64,000 nt of DNA from Oscillospiraceae bacterium (GCA_015068455.1 SVKO01000001.1:407170-471169); one strand, 5' to 3'. Shown: positions 41,689-50,211, numbered from the stretch's first letter. Numbers and translations are program-made. Notes: generated from the letters alone by a model not told the origin.

Positions 41689-41718
41689 ATTGTACATGAA
41701 GAAACACCGCTATGTCAA
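41689..41718 (-). promoter_or_regulatory. promoter of the LysR gene
   Basis: On the minus strand TTGACA (41718-41713), 18 bp, TACAAT (41694-41689), 60 nt before the start codon. Confidence 0.75.
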
Positions 41719-41814
41719 TACTTACCTACGGGGTTTATGGGTTATTTATCGCCCGGATGAAATTCTGCCCCGGATTGTCGGGACGGATCTTTCAAATCCC
41801 TCTTTTTCTGACGA

Positions 41815-41850
41815 TACAAAAAGGACAGCCGGATGGCTGTCCTTTTTGTA
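41815..41850. terminator. bidirectional terminator, second member of the repeated family
   Basis: TACAAAAAGGACAGCC (41815-41830), the loop GGAT and GGCTGTCCTTTTTGTA (41835-41850) form a perfect 16-bp stem with U-tracts on both strands. The flanking CCCTCTTTTTCTGACG matches the copy near 29299. It insulates the LysR gene from the DUF6809-like cassette. Confidence 0.88.
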
Positions 41851-41965
41851 TGGTCAAGCGGTGAATAACGCACTTGAGCAAGCACATTTCAAAAACGTTG
41901 CAAAACCTATGTTTTCAGGCAGAAAGCGCACGGGTTTCTCCTAAAAAAGTACAAGGAGAAACGAT
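41851..41965 (+). promoter_or_regulatory. conserved leader of the DUF6809-like gene, copy 1, with SD-sequestering hairpin
   Basis: A 115-base leader, nearly identical to 54012-54126. GTTTCTCCT (41934-41942) pairs perfectly with AGGAGAAAC (41954-41962), which contains the ribosome binding site of the gene starting at 41966. A short frame runs through the leader in both copies and stops with TAA inside the first arm of the stem. This is consistent with translational control of the downstream gene. Confidence 0.65.
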
Positions 41966-42265
41966 ATGAAAAGCTTTATCGAGGAGCTCTATTATGGCAA
42001 TATCGACCCGCAGAACAGCGGCTTTGAGGAGGACGAGAGCGTGCAGCGCACGCTGCGGACGATCAGCGAGAACGAGGACTGGTTGACCGGGCATCTCACC
42101 GGCGAGGAGAAAAAGCGCTTTCTGGACTTCGCCGACGCCTGGTCGGCCTACAACGGCGACGCCACCCTGGACGGCTTCATCACCGGCTTCCGGTTGGGAG
42201 CACGGTTTGTGATGGACACCTTTCTGAGCGACAAAGCGTCGTTTGAGCGCTTCTTGGAAAACTAA
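41966..42265 (+). CDS. DUF6809-like small protein, copy 1
   Basis: A 99-residue acidic, soluble, helical protein starting MKSFIEELYYGNIDPQNSGF. The EELYYGN start and FADAWSAYNGDATLDGFITG core fit the DUF6809 family as I remember it. Function is unknown; relatives are common on mobile elements of gut Firmicutes. AAGGAG is 7 nt from the ATG but locked in a hairpin. It is clearly paralogous to the protein at 54127. Confidence 0.75.
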   Translation: MKSFIEELYYGNIDPQNSGFEEDESVQRTLRTISENEDWLTGHLTGEEKKRFLDFADAWSAYNGDATLDGFITGFRLGARFVMDTFLSDKASFERFLEN

Positions 42266-42271
42266 AGAACT

Positions 42272-42303
42272 GTGCCCTCGCGCAGGATTCGGCGCGAGGG
42301 CAC
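42272..42303. terminator. bidirectional hairpin terminator
   Basis: GTGCCCTCGCG (42272-42282) pairs with CGCGAGGGCAC (42293-42303), between the convergent DUF6809-like gene and the flavodoxin operon. Confidence 0.7.
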
Positions 42304-42320
42304 GTTTACATTTCTCTGTT

Positions 42321-42863
42321 TTATTGGATGGCCTTTCCCATCTCATAAGCCTGCTTCATCGCAGGACTCTTCTTGATTTCTCCGGGCTGATACACTCCGG
42401 TCCCGCAGATGACACCCTTTTCCTCAGCGCCTTCCACGCAATCGGCATAACCCCTGAAGCAGGCGATCGTTGTTTCCTGAGAAGCTTTTGCATCATCGGC
42501 GCAGGTCACGATGTAGTAGAATTCTTTGTTTTTGATTTCTGTCCATCGCGCCACCGTCCGGTCGATGACCGTTTTGAGCTGCGCGTCGATGGAATAAAAG
42601 TAGACGGGGCTTGAAAGGACGATCACGTCCGCGTCGATCATCTTTTGCAGCACCTCCGCCATATCGTCCTTCCTGGCGCACACGCCGCCGGACTGCGCAC
42701 AGTAATAGCAGGCGCTGCAATAGCCGATTTTCTTTTCCGCGATACGGATCTTTTCCACCGTACTGCCCGTTTCCAACGCTCCACGCATGAACTCATCGCA
42801 CAGGATGTCCGAATTGCCGCCCTTGCGGGGGCTTCCGGACAGTATTAAAACTTTCTTACTCAT
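42321..42863 (-). CDS. NADPH-dependent FMN reductase/flavodoxin-fold oxidoreductase
   Basis: A 180-residue flavodoxin-like oxidoreductase with the N-terminal FMN phosphate-binding LSGSPRKGGNSDI, a CSACYYCAQSGGVC cysteine stretch near 49-63 and VLSSPVYFYSIDAQLKTVIDR near 80. Such iron-sulfur-flavoprotein-like reductases transfer electrons from NAD(P)H. It is the last gene of the eight-gene operon and is translationally coupled to the esterase gene (ATGA). Confidence 0.88.
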   Translation of the reverse strand: MSKKVLILSGSPRKGGNSDILCDEFMRGALETGSTVEKIRIAEKKIGYCSACYYCAQSGGVCARKDDMAEVLQKMIDADVIVLSSPVYFYSIDAQLKTVIDRTVARWTEIKNKEFYYIVTCADDAKASQETTIACFRGYADCVEGAEEKGVICGTGVYQPGEIKKSPAMKQAYEMGKAIQ

Positions 42864-44809
42864 TGCTTCATATGCCTTTCCCCAAATGTCACTGCGTTTT
42901 CGATCCAGCCTTCCGCCGCTGTTCCTGTCCCAAGTCCGAAGCCATGGGGAAGCCCTTGAAACACCTCGATCATGGCGTCGGTGCCGTTTGCCTGAATTGC
43001 CTGGATACGCCGTTCCATCGTCCTGTAGGAAGCAATGCCGTCGCTTGTTCCGACCGCGCTGTAGGTAGGTGGCTCATAGCCTGTCACCTCGGAAAGACCG
43101 GTATAATTCACGATCACGGCGGCGGGGCGGGGATAAGCGTCCTCGCCAAAGTTTTCCGTCCCGTAAGTGCCCAGCCACGCCGCCATCCGCGCTCCTGCCG
43201 AACCTCCCCAAAGGGAATAGTCAGAGGTGTCGACTTCCAGTTCTTCCGCATGTTCAAAGATAAACGCGATCGCGCTTGCCAGATCTTCACAGGCTGTCTG
43301 TGCACCCGGACGGTAGATCAGAGCAAAGGCGTTGTAGCCCATCTTTGAAAGCTCCAAAGCATGCGGGAAGCTGTCGTGTATCGCGCCAACGTAGGCGAAC
43401 CCGCCTCCGGCGTTTACGATGGCAAACCTTGCACCTGTTTCACCTTTGAAGAAGAACAGCCCGGTATCTCTCTTGGCGGGATCAGCTTGTTTTTCGTCTT
43501 CCGTATAAATGTCATAAAAGATGGTGTCCCCGCTTTCCGCATGATCTCTCATGTAGTTGCAAATTTCCACCGTTTTGTCGGGATCTATGTAGTTATACCA
43601 GGTCAGGCCAAGATTCCCAAGAGTGCTGCCGCTCATATATCCGCCATTTACAGGGAAGATTAGTCTGCCGTAATCACCGAACACCGGATCGTTCTGTACG
43701 TCACGGATCAGCGTCTCTGTGCTGTAAGACGCCTCGGTTTCTTTGCCGTTTAAAAAGCTGTCATTCCCATCCCGAAAGAACAGCGGCAGCGCATTGTACA
43801 GATATTCCTGTACGGCGTCAAAGTCATGATAGCCGCCGCCCTTCTGGTAGAACACATAATGCTCCGGTGTGAATACGTCAGACCTTTCCAGCATTTCCTC
43901 CGCCATGTCGATAGACTGGCTCTTGACCGCGTCGTTGGTGCCGACGGCGTGATAGATGAAATAGCCGCGCTCGTCGAGGCCGTTATCCTTCACCAGCTGC
44001 TCGATAAAGTCCACGTTCCTTTCGATCTGGAAATCTCCATAGGTGCCGTAGTACCAGCAGGAGCCGCTCATGGGCAGAAAGTAACGGATATAATCCGTGT
44101 CATAACAGAACTGCAGCCAGGTCGTAACAGAGCCCAGCGAGAAACCGCCGAAGGCCCTGTGATCCCGGGAAGCTTTCAGATCCTCATCTGACACAGACTT
44201 CGCGTAGGTGTGAAATCTCCCTTCCACCGCCGGCATCAGGTTTTCTTCGAAATCCCGGTGGAACTGGCGGAACTCGGCAATCGATCCGCTGAAGCCCGTG
44301 TCGCTGTTATCATTGTAGAACGTGGCTGATACGATGATGGCCGGTGGGATGTCGCCGTTTTCGATCAGGTGATCAAACACGTTTTTGGTTGAAGTGTATT
44401 CAAAGTATTCGCCTGCGTGTCCGCCCCAGCCGTGCATCAGATAGATGATGTTGTATCGGGTTTCTTCATCGTTTTCATCATAGCCGTAAGGGGTATAGAC
44501 GTAGGCAGTTTTTGTGATCGGCGCTCCGTTTCTGACATAATCCTTCGAATCATAATCCAGCCGGGTCACAGTGCCGGGATGGTCAGACGCAGCTTTATAT
44601 GAAGACGGAACAGCGGTTGTATATCCTGTTTGTTCCATAGTTTCCTTATCCTCTGATGAGGGGACATCTGAAGGCACTTTCGTGTCCTCTGATGATGCCT
44701 CTGTTTCATTTTGTTTTGTTAGATCCTGTGTCTGGTCTGAAACTCTTGCACAGGACGCCAGTATCCCGGCAAGCATCAGCACGCATAGCAGCAAGATTAT
44801 TCTTTTCAT
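42860..44809 (-). CDS. lipoprotein with two alpha/beta-hydrolase domains
   Basis: A 649-residue secreted lipoprotein. The signal peptide ends in the lipobox ILASC (Cys about 20), followed by a Ser/Thr/Glu-rich linker. An esterase-D/XynZ-like domain spans about 75-345, with MHGWGGHAGEYF and the nucleophile elbow GGFSLGS. A second alpha/beta-hydrolase domain spans about 420-649, with NAGGGFAY, the nucleophile elbow GGSAGAR near 545 and LPHGFGLG. Carbohydrate or feruloyl-type ester cleavage at the cell surface is possible. A two-hydrolase fusion on one lipid anchor is unusual. Confidence 0.85.
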   Translation of the reverse strand: MKRIILLLCVLMLAGILASCARVSDQTQDLTKQNETEASSEDTKVPSDVPSSEDKETMEQTGYTTAVPSSYKAASDHPGTVTRLDYDSKDYVRNGAPITKTAYVYTPYGYDENDEETRYNIIYLMHGWGGHAGEYFEYTSTKNVFDHLIENGDIPPAIIVSATFYNDNSDTGFSGSIAEFRQFHRDFEENLMPAVEGRFHTYAKSVSDEDLKASRDHRAFGGFSLGSVTTWLQFCYDTDYIRYFLPMSGSCWYYGTYGDFQIERNVDFIEQLVKDNGLDERGYFIYHAVGTNDAVKSQSIDMAEEMLERSDVFTPEHYVFYQKGGGYHDFDAVQEYLYNALPLFFRDGNDSFLNGKETEASYSTETLIRDVQNDPVFGDYGRLIFPVNGGYMSGSTLGNLGLTWYNYIDPDKTVEICNYMRDHAESGDTIFYDIYTEDEKQADPAKRDTGLFFFKGETGARFAIVNAGGGFAYVGAIHDSFPHALELSKMGYNAFALIYRPGAQTACEDLASAIAFIFEHAEELEVDTSDYSLWGGSAGARMAAWLGTYGTENFGEDAYPRPAAVIVNYTGLSEVTGYEPPTYSAVGTSDGIASYRTMERRIQAIQANGTDAMIEVFQGLPHGFGLGTGTAAEGWIENAVTFGERHMKQ

Positions 44810-45489
44810 TTACTGTGTCCTTTCTTATCCAGCCTTTTCAGCCATCCGGCCAGATAGTGACCGATGAAGACGAACATCCCCATGATCGCCAAATAATCCA
44901 GGAAGAAAAAGACGATGGGTTCTCTCGGATCCAGGAACAGAAAATGTGTCCGAAGAAACAGGTATTCCCCGATCTGCCTTCGGATGAACGCATATACGCC
45001 GTATGCTGCTATGGCGATCGCACCCGCACGCAGTACCCAATCAGTTGTTTTTTTCCTGTCTTTGCCTTTTGGCATCGCACCAAGCATCACATTCCAATGC
45101 AATCCCAGATGAAGCGACATCAGGATGTAGTTCAGGTACGCGCATACCATGTGTACGCTCCGGGCAACAGAAGCACCTTTGCTGATATGAAGAAACGTAA
45201 ACACATGCTCCGACAGGATGATCCCGCTGATGGCCGACGCCAAGACTGTTCCGATCAGCAGGAAGACAAGAACCGTCTGGAAAGTCCGGAAGCTTCTGTA
45301 TCTTCCCTTTGAAAGCGCGCCGAACCACTTCCTGTTCAGGATGTGATGAACAATAAACAGGACAAACATCGCTGTTCCGAGGATCTCATGAGTCAATGTG
45401 CCGATTAACGAGTATGCCATCAGCCCGATCAGGACTATGGTCATTGCGATATCAATTGTCATTCGCAGTTTCTTCATATGCTTTCTCAT
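44806..45489 (-). CDS. DUF4405 membrane protein, cytochrome b561-like
   Basis: A 227-residue protein with five to six transmembrane helices. Histidines lie in helices at LTHEILG, VHHILNRKW, LHISKG, VHMVCAY and LHLGLHW, as expected for b-type heme binding in DUF4405 proteins. ATGA overlaps link it to the hydrolase gene upstream and the esterase gene downstream. It may pass electrons across the membrane to the surface flavodoxin encoded in the same operon; this is an inference. Confidence 0.82.
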   Translation of the reverse strand: MRKHMKKLRMTIDIAMTIVLIGLMAYSLIGTLTHEILGTAMFVLFIVHHILNRKWFGALSKGRYRSFRTFQTVLVFLLIGTVLASAISGIILSEHVFTFLHISKGASVARSVHMVCAYLNYILMSLHLGLHWNVMLGAMPKGKDRKKTTDWVLRAGAIAIAAYGVYAFIRRQIGEYLFLRTHFLFLDPREPIVFFFLDYLAIMGMFVFIGHYLAGWLKRLDKKGHSK

Positions 45490-46301
45490 TCATGTTCGCC
45501 AAACAGCCAGTTCATGATGTCTTCTTCGTGGGCAAAGTATCCTCCGCCGCCATGCTGATCCCGAATGCCGCGCTCGTCGAAATAAGACTGGTCTTTCAGA
45601 TCAAGAACGATCAGCTTTTTGATTTGTTCATCGGAAAAGCCTTTGTCCCGGTAGAGCTCTGCGAGCTTTTCATACGTATCACGCACGGAAGAGGATCCGT
45701 AGTAGCTGTCATTCTCACCCGTAACCATATAAACGGGCGTCATGGCTTCTGCCAGCGGCTGCAGATCACCGTCCCACTGTGAGGAGCAGTGCAGAAACGC
45801 CGTGTAAAGCTCCGGCGCGAATTCCATGACCAGGGATCCTGTTTCGCCCCCGCCGGAATATCCGTTCAGGTAAACCTTTTGGGGGTCAATGTTGTAATGC
45901 CCCAGAAAATACCGGGTAAGTGCAATCGTCTGTCTGGCCGAGGTCTCTTTCCAGTCGTTTAGCTGCGGTGCAATGATGATCATTTTTTCGTTGTATTTCT
46001 GTGCTTCGATCCCATAGTCTTCGGCGCGGATATTCACGCCGACGCCCTGGAAGTACAGCCCTTCGTAGCCGGGCAGCGTAACGTACAGCGCATAAGGCTC
46101 AGAGCCGTCATAGCTTTCCGGTACGTACAGTCCGAAATGGATATCCCCGTCGCTTTCACTGTGCAGAACATTGTCAAAGAGAAAACCGCGGATATACTCG
46201 TCTCCAAAGTCGATTTCCGTCGGCGCGGGTATATCATTCTCCGTGCCGGCCGCGCCGTTCGGCACGGAGGCGGTTATTCCAAGTCCAGACCCCGCACCCA
46301 T
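45486..46301 (-). CDS. alpha/beta-hydrolase (prolyl-oligopeptidase/esterase-like)
   Basis: A 271-residue hydrolase with YALYVTLPGYEGLYF near 70, the nucleophile elbow NGYSGGGETG near 145 and a C-terminal QHGGGGYF with a likely catalytic His. The start at ATG 46301 lies inside the end of the flavodoxin lipoprotein gene (28-nt overlap), and an in-frame stop stands 18 nt upstream, so this start is forced. Unlike many relatives it has no signal peptide, which may mean an N-terminal piece was lost when the operon formed. Confidence 0.8.
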   Translation of the reverse strand: MGAGSGLGITASVPNGAAGTENDIPAPTEIDFGDEYIRGFLFDNVLHSESDGDIHFGLYVPESYDGSEPYALYVTLPGYEGLYFQGVGVNIRAEDYGIEAQKYNEKMIIIAPQLNDWKETSARQTIALTRYFLGHYNIDPQKVYLNGYSGGGETGSLVMEFAPELYTAFLHCSSQWDGDLQPLAEAMTPVYMVTGENDSYYGSSSVRDTYEKLAELYRDKGFSDEQIKKLIVLDLKDQSYFDERGIRDQHGGGGYFAHEEDIMNWLFGEHE

Positions 46302-47506
46302 TCCCGGACGCTGTCTTCACTCGGGTTCTCGTTGAACCGCTGGCCTTCCAGCCAGGTGCCGGTTCCCGCCATCTTTTCCAGATTGGTCCCGCTGTCTCCC
46401 AGGCCGGAGCTGGTGGAGGTACAGAAGGGGATCACGGCCTTCCCGGTGAAATCATTGTTCTTGATGAAGTTGTTCACGACCCAGGATGCCTCTCGCCACC
46501 AAATGGGGTAGCCAAACAAAACCACGTCATAATCGTCCCAGTTCGGTACTTCTGTGGAAACCAGTGCGATGTCCTGAAGAGAAGTGTCATCATGCTCCTT
46601 GTTGACACGGCTTGAACTGTCTCTCCAGTTTAGGTCGGCGTCCGAATACGGTTCAACAGGAACAAGCTCGAAGGTATCCGCGTTCAGCTCGTCCGCAACA
46701 AATCCGGCGACTCTTCCCGTGTTGCCCGATGCGGAATAATAGACAACAAGTGTTTTCTCGGCCTCTGCAGGCTCGTTTTGCGTTTCTTGTGCCGTCGCCT
46801 GATATCCCAAGCCCTGCACCCATGCACGTACGTCGTTTTCCGAGCCATCCACCTTGCCGCCCCGGATGGACAGTGCATCATCTGATCTCACCGTAGCGCC
46901 GGTCGCCAGCTTCTCAACCGTCGGCAGCGCATTCGCGCCGTTCGAGCTTCCTTCGTGGGAGAAGAACGGAATGATCGTCTTGCCTGAGAAATCATAGCTT
47001 TCCAGGAAGGTCCACATGGACATTGGAAGGTCATACCACCAGACCGGGAATCCGAAGAAAACGGTGTCGTACTGCGCCATCTGCTCTTCTGTGATGTCGA
47101 TCACGATCTCCGGCCGGACGTCGTTATCCTGTTCGGACTTGGCGCGGTCAGCGGTCTGGTTGTAGTCTTCGGGATAGGGATCTTTTGCGGTTACACGATA
47201 AAGGTCACCGCCGGTTTCATCGGCGACCCAGTGCGAAATGCTGTCCAGATGGCCGGACCAGGAGAAGTAGACCACCAAGATGCTGTTTCCTGCCGACACG
47301 CTGCCTTGATCCCCGGAAGGATCCGCCTGATTCGAAGGAGCCGTGTTTTCCGGCGGAGCAGCATTCGACGGCTCATTGGTATTCGTGTTATTATCTGTAT
47401 TCTGTGTATTGTTTCCGGAGCTTCCGCAGGCTGCCAGCGACAGTACCATAATCACCGCAAGCAGTACAGCCATGATCTTTCTTGTAGTCGTATTTCTCAT
47501 CTGCAT
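46274..47506 (-). CDS. lipoprotein with two tandem flavodoxin domains
   Basis: A 410-residue protein. The signal peptide ends in the lipobox SLAAC (about residue 28), followed by an Asn/Thr/Pro-rich linker of about 50 residues. The first flavodoxin domain begins at ILVVYFSWSGHLDSI (near 75) and the second at LVVYYSASGNTGRVAG (near 254), each with a FGFPVWW/FGYPIWW motif. ATG 47506 has GGAGG 10 nt upstream. Two FMN domains on one extracytoplasmic anchor suggest electron transfer at the cell surface. Confidence 0.87.
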   Translation of the reverse strand: MQMRNTTTRKIMAVLLAVIMVLSLAACGSSGNNTQNTDNNTNTNEPSNAAPPENTAPSNQADPSGDQGSVSAGNSILVVYFSWSGHLDSISHWVADETGGDLYRVTAKDPYPEDYNQTADRAKSEQDNDVRPEIVIDITEEQMAQYDTVFFGFPVWWYDLPMSMWTFLESYDFSGKTIIPFFSHEGSSNGANALPTVEKLATGATVRSDDALSIRGGKVDGSENDVRAWVQGLGYQATAQETQNEPAEAEKTLVVYYSASGNTGRVAGFVADELNADTFELVPVEPYSDADLNWRDSSSRVNKEHDDTSLQDIALVSTEVPNWDDYDVVLFGYPIWWREASWVVNNFIKNNDFTGKAVIPFCTSTSSGLGDSGTNLEKMAGTGTWLEGQRFNENPSEDSVREWVRGLDLE

Positions 47507-48657
47507 TCCAAAAGCACCTCCAGCAGTTCTTCTTTCGTAAACTTCTTCGCGCATCCGCCGGTCAGGACCGTGGAATCCGCGATCGCCTTATAGTCTGTAT
47601 CTGCCGGGATATCCATCTCGGCAAAGGTGGTCGGTAAGCCGATCTCCCTGATAAAGTCTGCGAGAGCATCCACGAAGGCTGCTGCGAGCTCCGCTTCGGT
47701 CTTCCCAGCAGGATCGATCCTCCAGACTTCCACGGCCATTCTGGCAAACTGCCTGTTCGCCTCCGGCATCATATGCCTGTAAAGCACCGGGTGCAGCACC
47801 GCCAGCCCCTGTCCATGGTTACAATCGGTGTAGGCACCGAGCTGGTGTTCCAGCATGTGGCACTGGAAATCCGTGGCTTTGCCGATCTTTAAGATTCCGT
47901 TCTCCGCCATGGCCGCGGCCCAGATCAGCTCACTTCTTGCCTGGATGTCCTGCGGATCCTTCAGCGTGGCACGAATATTGCGGATAATATTCCGCTGCGT
48001 TGCCTCGTTGATCTCGTCAGAGAGATTCACTTCCCTGGGAGAACCCATGTAGGTCTCCATACTGTGGGAGAGGGAATCGAAGGCGCCGGAGATCACCTGC
48101 TTCATGGGCATAGTCATCGTGTAGGCGGGATCCAGGATCGCGAAGCTGTAGAATGCACCCCAGAGAGCAGACTTCAGCATTTTTTCTTCATTGGTGATGA
48201 CTGCGCCGTTGTTCATCTCCGCTCCGGTTCCGAAGGCGGTGACCACTGCGCCCATGGGGATGAATTCTGTCGGTTGCTTGTGATCGGTATACTCCAGCTC
48301 CCAGATGTCTTTGTCCAGCTTCGCCTGGGCGGAGATGATCTTGCAGCAGTCGATGACGGAGCCGCCGCCCACTGCCAGAATGAAGTCGATGTTCTTTTCC
48401 TTTGCCAGAACAGCGCCTTCCTGTACCTTGGCATAAGTCGGGTTTGACATGATCCCGGTGAACTCCGTCACGGTCTTTCCGGCGTCCTTCAGGATTCCAA
48501 TCAGTTCATCATAGACGCCATTCTTTTTGATCGAACCGCCGCCGTAAGCCAAAAGAACGTTCGGGCCAACCTTGGCCAATTCCAATGCCAGATTGTTTGC
48601 CGCGGCCTTCTCCCCGAAGTAAACCTTGACGGGATAGCTGTATGTAAATGGATTCAT
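47497..48657 (-). CDS. iron-containing alcohol dehydrogenase (BdhA/YqhD-like)
   Basis: A 386-residue group III alcohol dehydrogenase that interconverts aldehydes or ketones and alcohols with NAD(P)H. Key parts are the GGGSIKKNGVYD and GGGSVIDCCK nucleotide-binding segments and the metal-binding HSMETYMG (near 205), LEHQLGAYTDCNHGQGLA (near 260) histidines. ATG 48657 has GGAGG upstream. It follows the flavodoxin gene in the operon. Confidence 0.92.
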   Translation of the reverse strand: MNPFTYSYPVKVYFGEKAAANNLALELAKVGPNVLLAYGGGSIKKNGVYDELIGILKDAGKTVTEFTGIMSNPTYAKVQEGAVLAKEKNIDFILAVGGGSVIDCCKIISAQAKLDKDIWELEYTDHKQPTEFIPMGAVVTAFGTGAEMNNGAVITNEEKMLKSALWGAFYSFAILDPAYTMTMPMKQVISGAFDSLSHSMETYMGSPREVNLSDEINEATQRNIIRNIRATLKDPQDIQARSELIWAAAMAENGILKIGKATDFQCHMLEHQLGAYTDCNHGQGLAVLHPVLYRHMMPEANRQFARMAVEVWRIDPAGKTEAELAAAFVDALADFIREIGLPTTFAEMDIPADTDYKAIADSTVLTGGCAKKFTKEELLEVLLECR

Positions 48658-48728
48658 AAGTCCCTCCTGTTTGGTAAAACGCCCAAAAGTCCGCCGAATT
48701 ATAAACCATGGTGGACATTGGGGGATCG

Positions 48729-49211
48729 TTATCTGAGGCTCTTCAGCCACTTTTCAACCGCCTTCGCAGGCCCCTTTTCCGCATCACGCATTTCCACCGG
48801 CAGGCCGGTCAGGACCTTTGCCTTCGGCTCCAGCTCGCGGATCGTATCATAGGTGCCACCGTCTCCGGAGCCCATGTGGGTGTTGAAGGGAATGATGGTC
48901 TTGCCGGAAAAGTCATACTTGTCAAAAAAGGTGTAAATGATCATCGGGAAGGTGTACCACCACATGGGATACCCGACGTAAATTCGGTCATAGCTATCGA
49001 TGTCGATCTCGTTCCTGATCGCCGGCCGTTGATCCTCGTCATGTTCCTTTTTTGCCAGACGGGCCAGAGCGTTGTAATGATCCCGGTTGCTGTCGTAAGG
49101 GACGGCCGCCTCGATCTCCGAGATATCCGCGCCGGTCTGCTTTGCGATCTCCTCGGCTACGATCTTTGCCGTGCCGTAGACGGAGAAGTAAACAACTAAT
49201 TCCTTTGCCAT
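48729..49211 (-). CDS. flavodoxin
   Basis: A 160-residue cytoplasmic flavodoxin with the FMN-phosphate loop VYFSVYGTAKIVAEE at 7-21 and YPMWWYTFPMIIYTF near 77. It resembles both domains of the lipoprotein encoded two genes further on. ATG 49211 is preferred to the upstream GTG because AGAGG stands 8 nt before it. Confidence 0.9.
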   Translation of the reverse strand: MAKELVVYFSVYGTAKIVAEEIAKQTGADISEIEAAVPYDSNRDHYNALARLAKKEHDEDQRPAIRNEIDIDSYDRIYVGYPMWWYTFPMIIYTFFDKYDFSGKTIIPFNTHMGSGDGGTYDTIRELEPKAKVLTGLPVEMRDAEKGPAKAVEKWLKSLR

Positions 49212-49230
49212 GATTTTCACCTCTTGTTCT

Positions 49231-50070
49231 TTACAGATCCGGTCCGAGTTCCATCGTCTTGTAGGCAGCGATCATCTCGGGAGTGCCGTTGTAGTAGCGT
49301 ACGCCCTTGTCGACCTTTGCGATCTCTGCCATCTCCTCATCTGTCAGCGCGAAATCAAAGATATCGAAGTTGTCGCGGATATGAGCAGGATTCTTGGAAC
49401 CGGGGATCACCACGTTGCCGCTCTGGACATGCCAGCGAAGAATGATCTGAGCATTGGACTTGCCGTATTTCGCTGCCAGCTTAGTGAAAACGGGCTCGTT
49501 GATCAGGTTCTTGTCGCCGTGTCCCAGGGGATACCAGGCCATGAGCCCCATGCCGGTCTCGGCAAGAATTGTCTTCAGCGCTGTCTGCGAGAAATAGGGG
49601 TGGGCTTCCACCTGCACCACATGGGGTTTGATCTCCATGGTGTCGATGGCTTCCTGCAGCAGATCCTCCGGGAAGTTGGACAGACCGATGGCCTTGACCT
49701 TGCCTTCTTTATAAGCCTTCTCGATATTCTTATATCCTTCGCGCCAGTTGTCCGTCGGCTGATGGAGGAAGAGAAGATCGATGTAGTCGGTGCCGAGACG
49801 AGCCAGGCTCTCATCGATCGCCGTTTCTTTTTCATAGACCGTAGGCCAGAGCTTGGTGACGAGGAAGATCTCTTCTCTGGCAACACCGCTTTTTTTGATC
49901 CCGCGGCCGGTGCCGGATTCGTTCATATAGCCGTTTGCGGTATCGATAAGACGTACACCGCTCTTAAGAGCGCTCTCTACGGAAGCCTCCGCCTCCGCCG
50001 GGGACATCATAAATACGCCGATTCCTGCCATAGGCATTTTGTTTCCATTGCTGAGAGTGAAGTATTCCAT
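49231..50070 (-). CDS. aldo/keto reductase
   Basis: A 279-residue NADPH-dependent aldo/keto reductase. The catalytic tetrad can be placed: Asp in IDTANGYMNE (near 42), Tyr in NGYMNE, Lys in VTKLWPT and His in FLHQPTDNW. It is the first gene of the eight-gene minus-strand operon, divergent from a LysR gene. It probably reduces an aldehyde or ketone. Confidence 0.92.
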   Translation of the reverse strand: MEYFTLSNGNKMPMAGIGVFMMSPAEAEASVESALKSGVRLIDTANGYMNESGTGRGIKKSGVAREEIFLVTKLWPTVYEKETAIDESLARLGTDYIDLLFLHQPTDNWREGYKNIEKAYKEGKVKAIGLSNFPEDLLQEAIDTMEIKPHVVQVEAHPYFSQTALKTILAETGMGLMAWYPLGHGDKNLINEPVFTKLAAKYGKSNAQIILRWHVQSGNVVIPGSKNPAHIRDNFDIFDFALTDEEMAEIAKVDKGVRYYNGTPEMIAAYKTMELGPDL

Positions 50071-50146
50071 GATTTGATCTCCTTTCGCTTTCGCGTCATT
50101 TATAGGTTGTTTTCTTCTTTCTGTGTCAATTATATGCAGAAATCTG

Positions 50147-50189
50147 TTGCAAGTCTACTGCTTCTTGTATATAATGGTATACGTGATAC
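50147..50189 (+). promoter_or_regulatory. LysR promoter and candidate operator
   Basis: TTGCAA (50147-50152), 17 bp, TATAAT (50170-50175) precede the LysR gene. GTAT-ACGTG-ATAC (50177-50189) just downstream is a small perfect dyad that may bind LysR. The minus-strand operon starts about 100 bp away. Confidence 0.6.
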
Positions 50190-50211
50190 GAATACACAAG
50201 GAGGGCAAAAC

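Noticed and set aside
41522-41944. 140-codon frame upstream of the first DUF6809-like gene
   Set aside because: Most of it is antisense to the LysR gene and runs through a terminator. Only its last ~27 codons are conserved in copy 2, and they are treated as a possible leader frame.
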